9,249 bases of DNA, from positions 2,170 to 11,418 of the forward strand of contig JALWOO010000785.1 of NCBI GenBank assembly GCA_027083485.1, given 5' to 3'. Positions 6,782 through 9,249 of this stretch are shown piece by piece. Below the pieces are notes generated by a model. That model saw only the letters and a program-made list of their open reading frames with translations. It searched no databases and had not been told where the DNA came from. Both the position numbers and the translations under genes were made by a program. Each line of letters starts with the position of its first letter. Positions within the stretch are counted from its first letter, which is position 1. The stretch comes from Amylibacter sp. (lineage in GTDB: Bacteria > Pseudomonadota > Alphaproteobacteria > Rhodobacterales > Rhodobacteraceae).

Positions 6782-7527
6782 CCACTCTACCTGCCTCCAC
6801 CGCCAAGAAATTGGGTCTGGTGATTGATCTCGATATTTGCGTGGGCTGCCATGCCTGCGTGATCTCCTGCAAGGAATGGAACACCTCGAATTACGGTGCG
6901 CCGCTGTCGGATATGGATGCTTACGGGGAAAACCCGGTTGGCACATTTCTGAACCGTGTGCATAGTTTCGAGGTCAAATCCGAGGGATGTAATGCACAAA
7001 CCGTACATTTTCCCAAATCCTGCCTGCATTGCGAAGATGCGCCCTGCGTCACGGTTTGCCCAACAGGGGCCAGCTATAAACGTGTCGAAGACGGCATTGT
7101 TCTGGTCAACGAAAGCGACTGTATCGGCTGCGGGCTTTGTGCCTGGGCCTGCCCTTATGGTGCGCGCGAAATGGACGCCGCCGCAGGGGTCATGAAAAAA
7201 TGTACCCTGTGTGTGGATCGTATTTACAACGAAAACATTCCCGAAATTGACCGCGAGCCCTCCTGCGTGCGCACCTGTCCGGCCAAGGCCCGCCACTTTG
7301 GCGATTTTGCCGATCCGGACAGCAATGTTTCGGTGATGACCCGTGAACGCGACGGCATGGAACTGATGCCGGAACTTGGCACCAAGCCGGTAAACCGGTA
7401 TCTGCCACCGCGCCCCAAAGCCGATATTTCCGGCGACATCGATATTCTGGCACCATTGTTGGCACCAGTTCCTGAAAACAAGGGCGGCTTTATGGGCTGG
7501 CTCGACAAAGCTCTGGAGGCAATCTGA
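6778..7527 (+). CDS. soeB: Sulfite dehydrogenase iron-sulfur subunit SoeB
   Basis: The 249-residue protein is a DmsB/PsrB/NrfC-type electron-transfer subunit. Sixteen cysteines form four [4Fe-4S] sites: C21, C24, C27, C31; C82, C85, C90, C94; C115, C118, C121, C125; and C142, C145, C163, C167. The motifs CVGCHACVISC, CLHCEDAPCVTVC and CIGCGLCAWAC are intact, and no cluster has lost a ligand. It should sit between SoeA and the membrane anchor on the cytoplasmic side and relay electrons to quinone. No signal peptide is seen. The start codon overlaps the soeA stop, and GGAGG (6763-6767) lies 10 nt upstream inside soeA, so the two are translationally coupled. The fold is certain; the specific Soe assignment depends on context. 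Confidence 0.85.
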   Translation: MTTLPASTAKKLGLVIDLDICVGCHACVISCKEWNTSNYGAPLSDMDAYGENPVGTFLNRVHSFEVKSEGCNAQTVHFPKSCLHCEDAPCVTVCPTGASYKRVEDGIVLVNESDCIGCGLCAWACPYGAREMDAAAGVMKKCTLCVDRIYNENIPEIDREPSCVRTCPAKARHFGDFADPDSNVSVMTRERDGMELMPELGTKPVNRYLPPRPKADISGDIDILAPLLAPVPENKGGFMGWLDKALEAI

Positions 7528-8408
7528 TGCACCCGGCACCTTCAGTAATCCTGTTTACAACACTCTCCGGCCTTGGCTTTGGTATGTTGTTTTTCCTCGG
7601 CATTGGCATTCCGGATGTCTCCGGCTGGACCGCCTTTGGCTATTTCTTCATCGGCTACGCCTTGGCCGTTGGCGGGCTGTTGTCCTCCACATTCCACCTT
7701 GGCAACCCGCAGCGCGCCATGAAAGCCTTCAAACAGTGGCGCTCCTCCTGGCTGAGCCGCGAAGGCGTATTGGCCGTTTTGTCCCTGACAATCATCGGGA
7801 TTTACGCCGCAGCCCTGATCTTTCTGGATATGAAACTCCCGATTGTGGGCATTATCGGTTCGGCTCTGACCGTTGCAACCGTGTATTGTACCGCGATGAT
7901 TTACGGACAGATGAAAACCATACCACGCTGGAACCAGTTGCTGACCCCGGCTCTGTATCTGGTCTATATGTTTGCAGGTGGCGCGTTGTTGACGCGTCAG
8001 GTGCCTTTGGCGGCCCTGCTGCTGTCCTTGGCAACTCTGGTGCAGATGCTGCACTGGGTGATTGGCGACAAAGCCTTTGTTAACGCTGGCTCAAACATTG
8101 GCACGGCAACCGGCCTTGGCAATCTTGGTCAGGTGCGTTTGCTCGAATCCCCCCATTCCGGCACTAACTATCTGCTGAAGGAATTCGCATTCGAGGTCGG
8201 GCGCAAGCATGCGGCCAAGCTGCGCATCATTTCGGTCCTGTGCATCGGGCTGCTGCCGGTGATGATCCTGTCCTTCTCCACTGGCGGCTATCTTGCGATC
8301 CTCAGCGCATTGGTGCTGCATATGATCGGCCTGTTTGCCTCGCGCTGGTTGTTCTTTGCCCAGGCAGAACATGTGGTCGGTCTCTATTACGACAAACACC
8401 GCCCATAA
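7527..8408 (+). CDS. soeC: Sulfite dehydrogenase membrane anchor SoeC (DmsC family)
   Basis: The 293-residue protein is a DmsC-family (dimethyl sulfoxide reductase anchor) integral membrane subunit. I count about eight hydrophobic segments, near residues 6-28, 34-55, 80-100, 104-125, 134-154, 157-178, 231-252 and 253-275. The family signature STFHLGNPQRA followed by SWLSREG lies between segments 2 and 3. In the Soe complex this subunit anchors SoeAB to the inner membrane and reduces quinone. Its ATG overlaps the soeB stop in TGATG, and GGAGG (7515-7519) lies 7 nt upstream. A strong terminator begins 18 bases after its stop, so it closes the operon. Confidence 0.85.
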   Translation: MHPAPSVILFTTLSGLGFGMLFFLGIGIPDVSGWTAFGYFFIGYALAVGGLLSSTFHLGNPQRAMKAFKQWRSSWLSREGVLAVLSLTIIGIYAAALIFLDMKLPIVGIIGSALTVATVYCTAMIYGQMKTIPRWNQLLTPALYLVYMFAGGALLTRQVPLAALLLSLATLVQMLHWVIGDKAFVNAGSNIGTATGLGNLGQVRLLESPHSGTNYLLKEFAFEVGRKHAAKLRIISVLCIGLLPVMILSFSTGGYLAILSALVLHMIGLFASRWLFFAQAEHVVGLYYDKHRP

Positions 8409-8426
8409 ATCGGATTTACCAAAAGC

Positions 8427-8464
8427 AAAAAGCCGCGTCAGGGAACCCCTGGCGCGGCTTTTTT
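8427..8464 (+). terminator. Intrinsic terminator after soeC
   Basis: AAAAAGCCGCGTCAGGG (8427-8443) pairs with 8447-8463 (CCCTGGCGCGGCTTTTT) over 17 positions with a single T-G wobble and a 3-nt AAC loop. Its 3' arm ends in a run of six T (8459-8464). It closes the soe operon. Because the 5' arm starts with A-rich sequence, it could also act on transcripts of the opposite strand. Confidence 0.92.
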
Positions 8465-8882
8465 GGTGTGTGATGCGACCGGAATGACGAGGGACGAGCA
8501 GGTCATTGGCACAAAATAGTGGTGGAATTTATTTCTCCTTGAACTCGACCACTAACTATTCACACATTTGGTGCCTAAGGCACCGCGACTTGGAGGGGAG
8601 CCAAAGCTCCTTGGTGTCGAGAATTGTTATCTTGCATAAACCCCTTGTTTTCCAGCCTACATTCGTGAAACGACACCAATTCTTCGCCAAACGGCCCAAC
8701 AAAATAGATTGCATTTTTCACGTTTCGTGAAATGCACCACCCAAAATCAATGTGCATTTCACGAAGCGCCACAAGAACAGCAAGCCGATGCCATAAAAGC
8801 GATAGGCGTTTGTCATATTTTAACCTTATTGGCTGCATAACCCGAAACAGGAAATAATTACTCATAGATTCGGAAAATCGAT
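8465..8882. other. AT-richer intergenic region, no convincing gene
   Basis: The 418 bases between the terminator and the last gene are visibly AT-richer than the genes. Small foldable motifs occur: GGTGCC-TAA-GGCACC (8570-8584), GGAGC-CAAA-GCTCC (8597-8610), and the inverted-repeat cluster at 8711-8765 listed separately. A minus-strand frame open for 96 codons (8865 to 8575), ending ALAPLQVAVP, and a plus-strand frame of 74 codons (8506-8730) overlap each other. Neither shows a domain or signal I recognise or a neighbour that would explain it. The minus-strand stop codon falls inside the GGTGCC hairpin. The region may be a decayed gene, an inserted element, or the regulatory region of the gene at 8883. 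Confidence 0.5.
8711..8765. repeat. Clustered inverted repeats TTCGTGAAATGCAC
   Basis: TTCGTGAAATGCAC (8724-8737) is perfectly inverted as GTGCATTTCACGAA (8752-8765), 14 bp arms with a 14-nt spacer. A third, degenerate inverted copy, GCATTTTTCACG (8711-8722), can pair instead with CGTGAAATGC (8726-8735), giving two competing hairpins. A related direct copy, TTCGTGAAACGACACC, lies at 8662-8677. Repetition of the same word in both orientations suggests a protein-binding array or the ends of a small decayed element. It ends 117 bases before the next gene. Confidence 0.55.
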
Positions 8883-9249
8883 ATGCACTCCCATATCAAT
8901 CTTGTCTTCTCCCAACGCGACCGCACGGTGCTGCATGCCTTGCCGGCTGTTTTGTGGATGGCCAGCTGCCTCTATGCCATCCTGACCCAGCTACAGGCCC
9001 TGCCCCCCGGGCTGAGCGCCGACAGTCCGGTATCCCTGATCAATGCCGGCGTGCTGGCAATGTGCATATTGCTCAGTTATCCGGTTTACCGACTTGCCTA
9101 TATTTCCCTAAAGCGGGTCTATCCCGATTGGCAGCCCACGCACCTGATGGCAATTGTGTCTTTGGCCTTTGTCGGGCTGGGCGGGGTATCGCTTGTGGCT
9201 ATGTATCTTTTGATTGATACCACATCCGGCCAACTCACCCCGATCAACA
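8883..9249 (+). CDS. Unidentified membrane protein, cut by the window end
   Basis: An open frame starts at ATG 8883 and runs without a stop to the window end, giving 122 complete codons. An in-frame TAG at 8865-8867 lies just upstream, and GGAAAA (8872-8877) is a plausible ribosome-binding site 5 nt from the ATG. The protein begins MHSHINLVFSQRDR and has three hydrophobic segments, about residues 18-38, 52-75 and 88-112, separated by short polar loops; the loop before the third (KRVYPDWQPTH) is mixed charged. Base composition returns to that of the other genes here. I do not recognise the family. No cofactor or catalytic motif is visible in the part present. It lies beyond a terminator, so it is probably a separate transcription unit from soeABC. 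Confidence 0.65.
   Translation, partial: MHSHINLVFSQRDRTVLHALPAVLWMASCLYAILTQLQALPPGLSADSPVSLINAGVLAMCILLSYPVYRLAYISLKRVYPDWQPTHLMAIVSLAFVGLGGVSLVAMYLLIDTTSGQLTPIN

Noticed and set aside
6787..7539. Minus-strand open frame of 250 codons opposite soeB
   Set aside because: Same shadow effect: it is complementary to a protein with all sixteen cluster cysteines in place, and no recognisable motif appears on the minus strand.

Overview
The window reads as chromosomal DNA of an alphaproteobacterium, most likely a Rhodobacterales (Roseobacter/Rhodobacter-type) organism. The evidence is the moderate-to-high GC coding style, a DUF983 gene followed by a Nudix gene, and a sulfonate-sulfur locus (MocR regulator of TauR type, phosphotransacetylase, SoeABC) with a close match to the TauR operator motif I remember from Rhodobacter. 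Every complete gene is on the + strand.

Layout. 15-422 is a small DUF983 membrane protein with a zinc-ribbon-like cysteine pattern. 497-1177 is a Nudix hydrolase with a split Nudix box. 1248-2711 is a MocR/GntR-aminotransferase regulator, probably TauR, with two TauR-box-like direct repeats just upstream (1193-1224). A 203-base gap (2712-2914) holds three consecutive palindromes, including a nested one of about 99 nt that looks like an interspersed repeat. 2915-3850 is a phosphate acetyl/butyryltransferase-family enzyme (pta). After an AT-rich gap with possible promoter elements come three tightly coupled genes, 3947-6781, 6778-7527 and 7527-8408. They encode a molybdopterin oxidoreductase, a four-cluster ferredoxin-like subunit and a DmsC-type membrane anchor, best read as the cytoplasmic sulfite dehydrogenase SoeABC. 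A strong intrinsic terminator follows (8427-8464). 8465-8882 is AT-richer, has no convincing gene and contains inverted repeats. A membrane protein of unknown function starts at 8883 and runs off the window end.

How the genes fit together (inference from known pathways). In taurine/sulfonate catabolism, sulfoacetaldehyde acetyltransferase (Xsc) makes acetyl phosphate and sulfite. Pta converts acetyl phosphate to acetyl-CoA, and SoeABC oxidises the toxic sulfite to sulfate, passing electrons to quinone. TauR is the taurine-responsive regulator. The window holds regulator, Pta and Soe but no xsc; the position where xsc is often found, between tauR and pta, is occupied by the palindromes. This is the most interesting point here. 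I found no clear sign of a wholly new system.
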